Shown here: in pieces, positions 16,781-25,087 of the stretch | Numbering within the stretch: the stretch's first letter is position 1 | How the letters are laid out: each line of letters starts with the position of its first letter | Assembly (NCBI GenBank): GCA_026388535.1 | Contig: JAPLJP010000167.1 | Coordinates: 1-49,186 of the forward strand | Source of the DNA: Deltaproteobacteria bacterium | GTDB taxonomy: Bacteria > Desulfobacterota > Syntrophia > Syntrophales > Smithellaceae | Direction: 5' to 3' | Length of the DNA stretch: 49,186 bases | Position numbers and translations under genes: made by a program | Notes under the pieces: generated by a model | The model's database searches: none | What the model saw: only the letters and a program-made list of their open reading frames with translations | Told to the model about the DNA's origin: nothing

Positions 16781-16839
16781 CCCCGTTATAAAGGATGGGG
16801 CTTTTACCCCGCCATAAATGGCGGAGCTTTCTAACGGGG
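16781..16839 (+). repeat. nested palindromic element
   Basis: An outer 8-bp inverted repeat (CCCCGTTA 16781-16788, TAACGGGG 16832-16839) encloses an inner 7-bp hairpin (CCGCCAT 16809-16815, ATGGCGG 16818-16824). There is no T-run, so it is more like a REP-type repeat than a terminator. It separates the acyltransferase gene from the nitroreductase gene. Confidence 0.6.
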
Positions 16840-16875
16840 TAAAATTAAAAACGAACAAAAATGGAGGAGCAGGCC

Positions 16876-17433
16876 ATGGAATTACAGGAAGCTATCTTAA
16901 AACGCAGGAGTGTAAGAAAGTTTACCGAAGATGTTGTAACTGATGAGGAGATTCGACAGATATTCGAAGCTGTGCGCTGGGCGCCTTCCTGGGCTAATAC
17001 TCAAACATGGGAATTCATAGTTGTCCGCGATAAGGCATTGATTGAAAAGGTAGCCGGCACTTACTCCGAAAAAAATCCGGCGACAAAATGTTCGCTTGCC
17101 GCTTCCGCCCTGATTGTCGCCTGCGCGAAGACCGGCATTTCCGGCTGTTACGGCGGGAAAGAGGTCACTACGATTAAAAACTGGGAAATGTTCGATCTGG
17201 GCATGGCCGTCCAGACACTATGTTTGAAAGCCCATGAATTCGGTTTAGGCACTGTGGTAGTCGGCTTAATGGACCATGAAGCCTGTAAAAAAATTCTTGC
17301 TGTTTCGGAAGACCGTAAAGTCGTTGCTGTCATTCCAATTGGAAAGCCGGCCTCTCCACCAAGAGAAGGTCCGCCGCGCAAATCAATCTCCGAAATGGTG
17401 TATTTGAATTCATTTGATAAGGCGATGTTTTAA
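16876..17433 (+). CDS. nitroreductase-family protein
   Basis: A 185-residue FMN-dependent reductase of the nitroreductase superfamily. 'ILKRRSVRKFT' near the start binds FMN phosphate; 'RWAPSWANTQTWEF' and 'GLGTVVVGL' are the other family blocks. Substrate is unknown; members reduce nitro groups, quinones or other electrophiles with NAD(P)H. I chose ATG 16876 because GGAGGA (16863-16868) lies at the right distance; an ATG at 16861 overlaps this site and is probably not used. It converges on the radical-SAM gene with no clear terminator between. Confidence 0.88.
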   Translation: MELQEAILKRRSVRKFTEDVVTDEEIRQIFEAVRWAPSWANTQTWEFIVVRDKALIEKVAGTYSEKNPATKCSLAASALIVACAKTGISGCYGGKEVTTIKNWEMFDLGMAVQTLCLKAHEFGLGTVVVGLMDHEACKKILAVSEDRKVVAVIPIGKPASPPREGPPRKSISEMVYLNSFDKAMF

Positions 17434-17561
17434 TATCAACGCGGTATATATCTTTATTATTTTGTTAATTAAAAATATTTTTCCGAAATATTAGGATATA
17501 GTATTACCTTTAGAAAAAATGTCAGGAAATAATATGAACAACTAAAGCATATTCCCCGGCG

Positions 17562-18731
17562 TTATGAGGAGAACGGAATGCTTTTCTTTAAGGTTTCCCC
17601 GATATCCCGCATAAAATATTTCAGCATATAATCTGAATAAATAAAATTGGAAACAACATCGCATTCCACCCAGCAACCGGGACAGCATTTAACTTGTTTC
17701 CTTATAGAATCCGCTTTTTCAGAATACCATATTTCTGAAAATGATTGCTCCTTTATATTGCCTATGGCCTCCGGCATCATTGTGCAGGGCATTACATCTC
17801 CGTTAGGCAATAATCTGCAATAAAGGAATGCCACCATGCATGGCAAATTTACTATTTTCCCTTCTTTTAATATTCTTTTTCTGTTTCCCTCTAAAAGAAA
17901 CTTTTCAACCAAATGCCATATATAATTAACATCCGTAATGCCTCTAAATTCGCGGCTGGCTTGCAGAATGTTTTTTATTTTTTCATAAAGTTGTTTCTTC
18001 TCATTTTCCGTATAATGGACGGCCAGCTTTAACTCCCAACTTTTTTCTACATTAGACAATATTTTGCTTTCATGAGGATCAACGGCAATATAAACCTTGT
18101 GCTCTATTCCCATTCTTTTTGCCAGTTGGTTTACAGTCTCTATTTCATTTATATTTTCTTTTGTAATCGTCTGATTGATACCGATATTTAGAGGTATTCT
18201 TTTCCTTAGGGTCGCCAGGGTTTCCAGAGTTTCAACGGCTTTGTTCGCCAGCCCCGCAACGCCTCTTATTTTATCGTGGATTTCACTTACGGCATCCAGT
18301 GACACATGGATACTTAACTTAATATCCTTATCATTAAAAAACGTCACAAAATCCTTTATTTTGTCAGTAAAAAATCCGTTTGTTGTTATATAAAATAATT
18401 TCGGCCGCGCGTTTTTCCAAATCTGATAGACTATTTCCGTAAAATCATTTTTGAGAAACGGTTCTCCTCCGGTAAATCTGATAAGGTCCAGCGAGTTCAG
18501 ACTTCTGTCGCAAAAAGCATCTCCTATTTGCCTGGCGGTAAGCTCCTGACTAATATCCTTAAAGGAATTATCCGTTGTCAAAAGACCGCACATGGAACAT
18601 CTGGCATTGCATCTCCACGTAACGCTATAAGATATAACTCTGGGCTTTAACGGCTTATTATAAAACCTTTTAATTTTTGCTTCATAAATTGTTAACAAGC
18701 CGTCAATAAGATTTTTGTTTTTTATGTTCAT
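17562..18731 (-). CDS. radical-SAM/SPASM-type protein
   Basis: A 389-residue protein with the radical-SAM cluster motif CNARCSMC (CX3CX2C) near residue 39-46, the GGEP motif 'FTGGEPFLKNDF', and a C-terminal region with further cysteines (PCTMM, CCPGCWVEC) that may bind an auxiliary iron-sulfur cluster as in SPASM/twitch proteins. Such enzymes modify peptides, sugars or other small molecules; the substrate is not deducible. It follows the GT2 gene after one base and so is likely co-expressed with it, hinting at a surface-sugar or lipid-linked role. Composition is A/T rich. Confidence 0.82.
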   Translation of the reverse strand: MNIKNKNLIDGLLTIYEAKIKRFYNKPLKPRVISYSVTWRCNARCSMCGLLTTDNSFKDISQELTARQIGDAFCDRSLNSLDLIRFTGGEPFLKNDFTEIVYQIWKNARPKLFYITTNGFFTDKIKDFVTFFNDKDIKLSIHVSLDAVSEIHDKIRGVAGLANKAVETLETLATLRKRIPLNIGINQTITKENINEIETVNQLAKRMGIEHKVYIAVDPHESKILSNVEKSWELKLAVHYTENEKKQLYEKIKNILQASREFRGITDVNYIWHLVEKFLLEGNRKRILKEGKIVNLPCMVAFLYCRLLPNGDVMPCTMMPEAIGNIKEQSFSEIWYSEKADSIRKQVKCCPGCWVECDVVSNFIYSDYMLKYFMRDIGETLKKSIPFSS

Positions 18732-18732
18732 C

Positions 18733-19440
18733 TTAATACTTTTTTAATTTTATATTGATGAGTACTTTTATCATTTCTATGATTGTTTTAATGAAGTTTT
18801 CTGGTGATAGCGAAGTTGATTTCCCGTGAAGTCTCGGATAGGATGAAATAGGAACAACACCTATTTTGTAACCCCGTTTATAAAGCTTTATTATTATTTC
18901 AGCAGGCGCAAACGATCCATTGCAAATAATACTTATGTTATTAACAGCGCTTCGTTTAACTATCCTTAAAGCAGCGCCCATATCCTTGAAATTTGTTCCG
19001 AACAATAATCTTATGGAAAAGTTATAACAAAGAGAGATGAACTTCCTTATGTCGCTGTTAGCGTTATATTCCCTTGCGCCGATTACCATGTCATATTCAG
19101 GCAGCATTGGTATCATTTTTTTGAAATCATAAACGTCATACTGATTGTCACCGTCCGTAAAACAGACATATTCAAATTTATTCGCGTTTAAAAACCCGTC
19201 TTTTAAGGCAACTCCGTATCCAAGATTCTTTTTATGATGAATCACTTTTACTTTTTCATGTTTTTCAGAAAGCTCTTCACATACCTTGCCTGTGTTATCA
19301 GGACTTCCATCATTTATTAAATATATTTCATAATCCTCGGCTATTTCGGAAAATAAGTTTATGGCTTTTTCCACCACTATCGTTATGTTCTTTTCATCAT
19401 AATACGCGGGACAAAAGAAAGAATAACTGCTCTTTTTCAT
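18733..19440 (-). CDS. family 2 glycosyltransferase (polyprenyl-phosphate type)
   Basis: A 235-residue GT-A enzyme. 'FCPAYYDEKNI' starts the nucleotide-sugar domain, 'LINDGSPDNTG' and 'CFTDGDNQYD' hold the acidic residues that bind metal, and the C-terminal part is close to dolichol-/undecaprenyl-phosphate mannosyltransferases. No strong C-terminal membrane segments are present, so it probably works at the membrane face as a soluble or peripheral enzyme. It lies 32 bases after mnmA and one base before the radical-SAM gene. Confidence 0.82.
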   Translation of the reverse strand: MKKSSYSFFCPAYYDEKNITIVVEKAINLFSEIAEDYEIYLINDGSPDNTGKVCEELSEKHEKVKVIHHKKNLGYGVALKDGFLNANKFEYVCFTDGDNQYDVYDFKKMIPMLPEYDMVIGAREYNANSDIRKFISLCYNFSIRLLFGTNFKDMGAALRIVKRSAVNNISIICNGSFAPAEIIIKLYKRGYKIGVVPISSYPRLHGKSTSLSPENFIKTIIEMIKVLINIKLKKY

Positions 19441-19472
19441 AATTCACATCAAATCCCTTCGCGCCGATTTTT

Positions 19473-20543
19473 TCAATCATTCCCGGCAAAAGATAAAACT
19501 TTTTCTATTACGCCGCCACCCAGAACACGGTCATTGGCATAAAAAACCACGGACTGGCCGGGAGTGATTGCTTCCTGTTCTTCGGCGAATATTACTTTCA
19601 GTCTGCCTTTTTCATTTGTCACTTCGCAGAGAGCTTCCTTTTTCCGGTATCTGATTTTCGCGTACACTTGCCGTGGCCAGAATTGGGCAAGCATATTTAT
19701 GTGTCCGGCTAAAAGCCCCTTTGCCATTAAATCTTTCTTTTCACCAACGACTATAAGGTTTTTATCGGAGTCAATGGATACAACATAAAGCGGTGTTTTA
19801 TGGCTGATGCCCAAACCTCCCCGCTGGCCGATGGTGTGAAATATGATTCCCCTATGCCTGCCCAGAATATTTCCCTGCATGTCCACAATCGGACCTTGTT
19901 TTAATTCCGGACCCCGTCTCAAGAGAAACTCCTGATAATTTTTCTGCGTCACAAAACATATATCCTGACTCTCCTGTTTTTCCGCGACAGGCAGGAAAGC
20001 TTTTTTCGCTACTTCCCTTACTTCATCTTTGGTCAGAGCAGCGAGGGGGAAAAGTATATTCCCCAATTTTTCATAAGGAATGGCGTAGAGAAAATATGTC
20101 TGATCCTTCTTTTTATCTTTCGGCCGCTTCAGGCAATAACCATTTTCTTTTTTTTCGATGGCCGCGTAATGACCCGTTGCCAGAAAATCAAATCCAAGCT
20201 TCAAAGCCTTGTCCAGCAGGCTTCCGAATTTTAGATGGCGGTTGCATTCGACACATGGGTTCGGCGTCCTTCCTTTTTTATATTCACTGACAAATTTAGC
20301 GATGACCTTATCTTCCAACTGGGCCGCGTAATCAAAAACATAGTGAGGAATTTTGAGCCGATCGCATACCCTTTTCGCGTCATCAATCGCGGTAGAGCCG
20401 CAACATTTAGCGCTATCGTCCTCCGCAACGATGCCTAAGCACATGGTCACGCCGGAAACGTCATAACCTTCATTTTTTAACAGAAGGGCGGCAACGGATG
20501 AATCGACTCCGCCGCTCATCGCCACTAAAACTTTTTGACTCAT
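19473..20543 (-). CDS. mnmA: tRNA-specific 2-thiouridylase
   Basis: A 356-residue enzyme that inserts sulfur at uridine-34 of tRNA for Lys, Glu and Gln. The PP-loop ATP motif SGGVDS is at 10-15; the catalytic cysteines are Cys97 (PCVEC) and Cys196 (QDICFV), matching the pair in the E. coli enzyme. The length is normal. A consensus promoter lies upstream. Two genes on the same strand follow at short distances (GT2 and radical SAM), perhaps sharing its transcript although unrelated in function. Confidence 0.96.
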   Translation of the reverse strand: MSQKVLVAMSGGVDSSVAALLLKNEGYDVSGVTMCLGIVAEDDSAKCCGSTAIDDAKRVCDRLKIPHYVFDYAAQLEDKVIAKFVSEYKKGRTPNPCVECNRHLKFGSLLDKALKLGFDFLATGHYAAIEKKENGYCLKRPKDKKKDQTYFLYAIPYEKLGNILFPLAALTKDEVREVAKKAFLPVAEKQESQDICFVTQKNYQEFLLRRGPELKQGPIVDMQGNILGRHRGIIFHTIGQRGGLGISHKTPLYVVSIDSDKNLIVVGEKKDLMAKGLLAGHINMLAQFWPRQVYAKIRYRKKEALCEVTNEKGRLKVIFAEEQEAITPGQSVVFYANDRVLGGGVIEKVLSFAGND

Positions 20544-20583
20544 TTTGCCTCTTTTTTATAAGAACTTATTTTTCGTGCGAAAG

Positions 20584-20612
20584 AGTATAAGAATAACGGA
20601 AAGGTGTGTCAA
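20584..20612 (-). promoter_or_regulatory. near-consensus sigma-70 promoter of mnmA
   Basis: On the minus strand TTGACA (20607-20612) and TATACT (20584-20589) are separated by exactly 17 bases, about 40 bases before the start. The surrounding bases resemble the foldase promoter at 10634-10662. Confidence 0.75.
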
Positions 20613-20741
20613 TGAAATATAAATAGAAAAACGTGGGAGCGTTCTTCGATGACCGAGGAAGGGATATATCAATACGGTTGTGCTTTTAGTAAATCGGGTG
20701 CTTTCTATTTTCCCATTAATAAGAAAATCGGATTTCTGGAT

Positions 20742-21119
20742 TCACTGGTTTTTCTTTTCGTCAATATCACCCGGATACATCATTGCTTCCGGTCCCCTCT
20801 CGCGTGTGCGGACTCGAATGACATCCTCCACAGGCGTAACAAAAATAATGCCGTCTCCCGTCTCGCCAGTATAAGCCGATTTGAGAATTGCTTCAATCGC
20901 AGCGTCAAGGTTGCGTTTGTTCAAAACAATATTGATTTGTATTTTGGGAAGCATGTTGACCTGATAAGTTCCGGCGCGTCCGACCAGTTGAATTCCTCCC
21001 TGGCGGCCATGACCGCGCACCTCAAACATATTCATGCCCACAATTCCTATTTCATTAAGGGCTTCCCGGACATCGTTTACTTTATCTTCGCGAATAATCG
21101 CTTCGATTTTTTTCAGCAT
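20742..21119 (-). CDS. PII nitrogen-regulatory protein
   Basis: A 125-residue PII protein. The T-loop reads GHGRQGGIQLVGRAGTY (36-52); Tyr52 aligns with the uridylylated Tyr51 of the E. coli protein, so uridylylation is possible. The second signature GETGDGIIFV follows at about 88. It has a C-terminal extension of about ten charged residues beyond the classical 112. It lies 57 bases after the ammonium-transporter gene, and should bind the transporter and close it when nitrogen is plentiful. The gene order amt then glnK-type is the reverse of the commonest one. Confidence 0.93.
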   Translation of the reverse strand: MLKKIEAIIREDKVNDVREALNEIGIVGMNMFEVRGHGRQGGIQLVGRAGTYQVNMLPKIQINIVLNKRNLDAAIEAILKSAYTGETGDGIIFVTPVEDVIRVRTRERGPEAMMYPGDIDEKKNQ

Positions 21120-21176
21120 GATAAAATCTCCAATTTATAAAAACTATATTGTTAAGCTGTCTATAAAGACAGTAGC

Positions 21177-22403
21177 TTATGAGTATGATCTTTCTCCATG
21201 AGAACTGATATCCAATCCCACTTCTTCTTCCATCGGACTTACTCTTAATCCGATACTCATATTCAGAGCCTTGGCCAGCACATAGGTCATCCCGAAGGAA
21301 AAAACGATGGTGACAATGACGGCCAGAATTTGAATGCTCACTTGAGCGGGATTGCCGAAAAACAAACCGTTGGCTCCATCGGCGTTAACGGCAACGGTAG
21401 CGAATAAACCCGTGGCTATGGTGCCCCAGGAACTGGCCATGCCGTGACAAGCCCAGACATCGAGCGATTCATCCAGTTTGCGTCGATCCCGGAAACGCAT
21501 CGCATAATAAGAAAGTGGCGCGGCTACGGCGCCGATGGCCATAGCGGCCAAAGGTGTAACATAACCACACGCCGGAGTTACCGCAGCCAGACCGACAACC
21601 ATTCCTGTTGCGATCCCCAGAGTACTGGGTCTGCCGTCCAGCCAGGAAAGCATCATCCAGACCAGACCTGCTGTTGCCGCCGAGGTATTGGTCGTCACCA
21701 GGGCGTTTACCGCCACGCCGTTTGCCCCAAGGGCGCTGCCCGCATTAAAGCCGAACCAGCCGACCCACAGTAATCCTGTTCCTAAAACCGTGAGCGGAAT
21801 ATTGTTCGGTTCCATCGGAACATTGCCGTGACCTTTGCGCGGACCGATAACCAAAGCAAACGCCAAAGCCGAAAAACCCGCGGCGATATGTACAACGGTA
21901 CCCCCGGCAAAATCGAGAACACCCATTTCTTTGAGCCAACCTCCTTGTCCCCAGACCCAGTGGCAAAGAGGGTCATATACCAGCGTTGCCCAGAGCAGAC
22001 TGAAAAGCAGGAAACTCTTGAATTTAACCCGCTCGACGAAAGCGCCCGTAATCAAAGCGGGCGTAATGACGGCAAACATCATCTGAAAGGAAGCAAAAAG
22101 TTCATGAGGGATGGTTTTAGCGTAGGCGGCGTTCGGCTCGGCGCCGACTCCCTGAAAACCAAGAAAATTCAAACCGCCAATCAATCCGTTGATGTCCAAA
22201 CCGAAGGCAAGAGAATATCCGTAAAGTACCCACTGAACTCCGATCAGGGACATGAAGATATAACTCAAAGTTAAAGTGGAGAGAACATTTTTCCTCCTCA
22301 CCATGCCGCCATAAAAAAAAGCCAGGGCCGGAGTCATCAAAAGAACAAGAGAACAACACACTAATATCCAGGCCGTATCGCCTGCACTGATTTGCGTACT
22401 CAT
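21177..22403 (-). CDS. Amt-family ammonium transporter
   Basis: A 408-residue channel-type transporter with about eleven membrane segments. The two pore histidines are in 'VVHIAAG' and 'ACHGMASSWG', and the N-terminal 'FYGGMVRRKNVL' block is a family signature. I chose ATG 22403: GGAGG lies six bases upstream, whereas a preceding ATG (22406) is too close. Frames extending further upstream run through the hairpin region and lack homology. It works with the PII protein encoded just downstream. Confidence 0.94.
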   Translation of the reverse strand: MSTQISAGDTAWILVCCSLVLLMTPALAFFYGGMVRRKNVLSTLTLSYIFMSLIGVQWVLYGYSLAFGLDINGLIGGLNFLGFQGVGAEPNAAYAKTIPHELFASFQMMFAVITPALITGAFVERVKFKSFLLFSLLWATLVYDPLCHWVWGQGGWLKEMGVLDFAGGTVVHIAAGFSALAFALVIGPRKGHGNVPMEPNNIPLTVLGTGLLWVGWFGFNAGSALGANGVAVNALVTTNTSAATAGLVWMMLSWLDGRPSTLGIATGMVVGLAAVTPACGYVTPLAAMAIGAVAAPLSYYAMRFRDRRKLDESLDVWACHGMASSWGTIATGLFATVAVNADGANGLFFGNPAQVSIQILAVIVTIVFSFGMTYVLAKALNMSIGLRVSPMEEEVGLDISSHGERSYS

Positions 22404-22406
22404 CAT

Positions 22407-22770
22407 ATCCCTCCCATTTATGTATATCGGGATAAGATAAAAGCAATTATCCTGCCATAATATATTAATTATTAAATACAGTATGTTATGAACTTTATGA
22501 AAATGAGAAAACGCACATGTTTGTGCAGTTTGAAAAATGACGGAACACAATTGTATCGACTTATCGCACAGGCGGGGCAAATGTTCAGCGTTGCAGATGC
22601 TGAACATTTGGGCGAAGGAATTGAATCTGAGATAATCGCCGCGGGCATTGATGGCAATAACGGAGCAGAGAATGGATTTATTTTTTTTAATTTGCATTCG
22701 AATTTATTTTTTATCTGTGCTAAAGATTATTAAAGTAATTAACTATGAATATGCTGGATGGAGGCTTTAT
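22407..22770. other. 364-base divergent region upstream of the transporter
   Basis: It separates the ammonium transporter (minus) from the EF-hand gene (plus). The main structure is a perfect 12-bp hairpin at 22578-22610. An open frame at 22488-22733 (81 residues, plus strand) has no recognisable domain or good ribosome-binding site; I do not call it a gene. Nitrogen-control sites might lie here but none is clear to me. Confidence 0.45.
22578..22610. promoter_or_regulatory. perfect 12-bp inverted repeat upstream of amt
   Basis: CAAATGTTCAGC (22578-22589) and its complement (22599-22610) enclose a 9-base loop, about 175 bases before the transporter start. There is no T-run. It may be a leader-RNA structure or a binding site for a regulator dimer. 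Confidence 0.55.
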
Positions 22771-23199
22771 ATGAAAAGATTTTTGACGGCCATTTTATTA
22801 GTATTTTTTTGCACTGCTATTAGCTTAGCTGATGATAGCGACTTAAAGAAAATTGATAAGAATAATGACGGCAAGATCAGCAAAAAGGAATATATTGATG
22901 CCGTGATAAAAACTTTTAATAAGCTTGATAAAAACACGGATGGTTTTCTGACCAAAGAGGAGCTCAAAACAATCGATAAAATTGATGCGGAAAAGTTTGT
23001 GAAGGAAGAGGACATAAATAAAGACGGCAAAGTATCTAAAGAGGAATTCATCAAAGCCGCTGAAAAGAGATTTAAACTTTTGGATAAAAACAATAACGGA
23101 TTTATCGATCAAAAAGAATGGAATGAAACAAAAGATAGCGTAAACCAAAATAACCCAAAGATTTCTCCTGTTGCGCCATTTATAGTTTTTAGTTTTTAG
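22771..23199 (+). CDS. secreted EF-hand calcium-binding protein
   Basis: A 142-residue protein with a signal peptide (about 1-20) and four EF-hand loops: DKNNDGKISKKE, DKNTDGFLTKEE, DINKDGKVSKEE and DKNNNGFIDQKE. Each keeps the acidic residues at loop positions 1, 3 or 5 and 12, so calcium binding is expected, in the periplasm or outside. I chose ATG 22771, which has a GGATGGAGG ribosome-binding site and begins the signal peptide; an upstream in-frame start would add residues without homology. The role is unknown. The C-terminus is short and hydrophobic. Confidence 0.88.
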   Translation: MKRFLTAILLVFFCTAISLADDSDLKKIDKNNDGKISKKEYIDAVIKTFNKLDKNTDGFLTKEELKTIDKIDAEKFVKEEDINKDGKVSKEEFIKAAEKRFKLLDKNNNGFIDQKEWNETKDSVNQNNPKISPVAPFIVFSF

Positions 23200-23213
23200 G
23201 AATACGGATTCCG

Positions 23214-23657
23214 TTAGCTGGAGGGGAGATAAGACCCTATCGTCTTCTTCTGGTCTTCGTCGAGACCAGAGAATTCAACACCCACTATTTTTTCACTTAC
23301 CCTGACGATTCTGGTCAAGACCTTGACCCAGTCCTCGCTAATCCTAATTTTCAGGTTATAAAAACTGCCAATCTCAAGGCTTATACCGTCATTTTCAAAA
23401 GAAGCGCCGATTTTAGAAATATCTCTAATGATAATTGGAATATCTTTTTCCGCCAAAAGAATACCGGGAAAAGAACATTTCTTTCGCTGTGCGGATCTAC
23501 TGTCAAATATTAATTGATATTTTAATCCACACGTACAAACTCGATCCAGAATTTTGTTCTTTAATTCCTTCCCGGGCCTGGTATGGCTTTTCAAGCCACA
23601 TTGGGGACAAATAACTACTGCCCAACCTAAAGGGCCAATGAGTACTTCCAGAATCAT
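23214..23657 (-). CDS. PilZ-domain protein with N-terminal zinc ribbon
   Basis: A 147-residue protein. Cysteines CPQC (17-20) and CTC (42-44) form a probable zinc ribbon. The C-terminal 80 residues fit a PilZ domain: the second motif DISKIGASF is present, but the first, RxxxR, appears only as RKKCS. Cyclic-di-GMP binding is therefore plausible but not certain. It could sense product of the diguanylate cyclase at 2.3-4.0 kb. It converges on the EF-hand gene with 14 bases between, and is driven by a consensus promoter. Confidence 0.75.
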   Translation of the reverse strand: MILEVLIGPLGWAVVICPQCGLKSHTRPGKELKNKILDRVCTCGLKYQLIFDSRSAQRKKCSFPGILLAEKDIPIIIRDISKIGASFENDGISLEIGSFYNLKIRISEDWVKVLTRIVRVSEKIVGVEFSGLDEDQKKTIGSYLPSS

Positions 23658-23984
23658 ATCTTTTTTCTTTCCAGAAAATTTGACATCTTTACTGCAATCA
23701 TCTGTTCTCCAAGGCTTCCAAGTACTTCACACGTTTATATATTGCTGAATATATTTTGATAAGAATTATCTTTGTCTCTTCGCGGGCACGGATTATATGA
23801 AGAAGTGTCTTGTTTGTCAAAGAAATTATCAACGCAAAAAATATTATATTGGAAATTCACAAATAAATATTTGCTTTTAATAAGGCGTTGGTTTAAATAA
23901 TAAATCAAAGAATCAATAGCGTTGTTTGAAAAGCGGTGTAGCTAATAATTAATACTTATAAGCATTGGCAAGTGAGGAACTGCC
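23658..23984. other. 327-base A/T-rich intergenic region
   Basis: It holds the consensus promoter for the PilZ gene (23792-23820, minus strand) and the region before the decayed sensor gene. No further gene or hairpin is clear. Confidence 0.5.
23792..23820 (-). promoter_or_regulatory. perfect consensus sigma-70 promoter
   Basis: On the minus strand TTGACA (23815-23820) and TATAAT (23792-23797) match consensus at all twelve positions with a 17-base spacer. It points at the PilZ gene, leaving a leader of about 130 bases. Confidence 0.75.
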
Positions 23985-24573
23985 ATGAAAATCAGCCATT
24001 CTTACAAGCTATTCGCTGTCACCATCACCTTACTTCTCACCATAATAGGAATCATTGTTTTCAAAGCGCTCAATATTCAGGACGATGTCATACGGAGCGA
24101 ACAACATCGTTTCCGGTCATTCTTGCTTGCCATTGAATTATTCCAAAGTTCCGAAGACCTGAACCTGACGCGCATGGCGCGCAGTTACGTTTCCACAGGC
24201 AAGACAATCTATGAGAAACGCTACTTCGAAATACTCGATATCCGTAACGGTAAACAGCCGCGCCCAGCGGATTATACTTCCACCTATTGGCATCTTGCCG
24301 GTGTTGGCCGGGGCCCGGCTATCGCACAGGGAGAAACAATAGATTTGCAGGATTTGATGTGGCGTGAATGTATCACCCAACAGGAATCCAAGTTGCGGCA
24401 AAATATTTTATTAGCACAGGCTTTTATCGCCATTACGCTGTGCTTGGTGATGGTGATAATCTTACACGCATTTCGCAGCATTTTGAAACCTATTGAAAAA
24501 TTATCGAGCCAGCCAGCGTATCGACACGGATGAGGCAAACCGCACCGCTGAAGCGTTAAATTATTGGAACTGA
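23985..24573 (+). pseudogene. decayed membrane sensor (receptor domain only)
   Basis: An open frame (23985-24533, 182 residues) encodes a membrane segment (9-31), a periplasmic helical sensor with 'EDLNLTRMARSYVSTG' and 'ILDIRNGKQPRP', as found in many chemoreceptors and sensor kinases, a second membrane segment (about 143-165) and the beginning of a HAMP-like linker. At about 24510 the frame is lost; a different frame then continues with 'QRIDTDEANRTAEALNYWN' and stops at 24573. No kinase or signalling output domain follows. I read this as a truncated and frameshifted remnant; a short membrane sensor protein that is still made cannot be ruled out. Confidence 0.65.
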
Positions 24574-24577
24574 AATA

Positions 24578-25030
24578 ATGAAAGATAAAGAGCTGACAGC
24601 ATATTGCGGATTATACTGCGGAGACTGCATACGTTTTAAATGCAGAGCTTCTGACCTGTCCGCTCTTCTGTTGGATGAACTGGAAAAAAGCCGCTTTCAG
24701 GAATATTCAAAAGTAAAACGCCGTTACATTAAAGAATTGGAACACTATGAATATATGATCACTGTCCTGAAGGAGATCTCATCCATAAAATGTGATGTGC
24801 CTTGCAGGATTGGCGGAGACGGCTGCGGTGGTTCGTGCCAGATAATTAAATGTGCAAAAGATAAAAAGATAGAAGGTTGCTGGGAGTGCGCCGAATTTGA
24901 AACGTGCAGCAATTTTGATTCTCTGAAACCGTTTCATGGCGACGCCCCATTAAAGAATCTGCAAAAAATCAAAGAGCTGGGGATAGAATACTGGGCAAGA
25001 TATCGGGAGACATGTTACCCTTGGCTTTGA
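24578..25030 (+). CDS. cysteine-rich DUF3795-like protein
   Basis: A 150-residue protein whose start 'AYCGLYCGDCIRFKC' and later 'PCRIGGDGCGGSCQIIKCA...GCWECAEFETC' match the DUF3795 cysteine pattern. The cysteines (more than ten) probably bind metal, maybe zinc or an iron-sulfur cluster; no function is established. It begins a plus-strand run of five genes, each with a good ribosome-binding site except this one. Confidence 0.78.
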   Translation: MKDKELTAYCGLYCGDCIRFKCRASDLSALLLDELEKSRFQEYSKVKRRYIKELEHYEYMITVLKEISSIKCDVPCRIGGDGCGGSCQIIKCAKDKKIEGCWECAEFETCSNFDSLKPFHGDAPLKNLQKIKELGIEYWARYRETCYPWL

Positions 25031-25087
25031 TTAAGGAGTTTTTCAAAATCTAAATAATTTTTATAAGTAATTCTAAAAGGAGACTGT

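Noticed and set aside
20742-21119. Apparent loss of the uridylylated tyrosine in the PII T-loop
   Set aside because: Position-by-position comparison shows that Tyr52 aligns with E. coli Tyr51; only the Tyr46 equivalent is changed (to Gly).
22404-22697. Longer N-terminus for the ammonium transporter
   Set aside because: The additional residues have no family similarity and a good ribosome-binding site sits at ATG 22403.
22488-22733. 81-residue plus-strand frame in the amt upstream region
   Set aside because: No domain, poor ribosome-binding site, and it contains the 12-bp hairpin; more likely non-coding.
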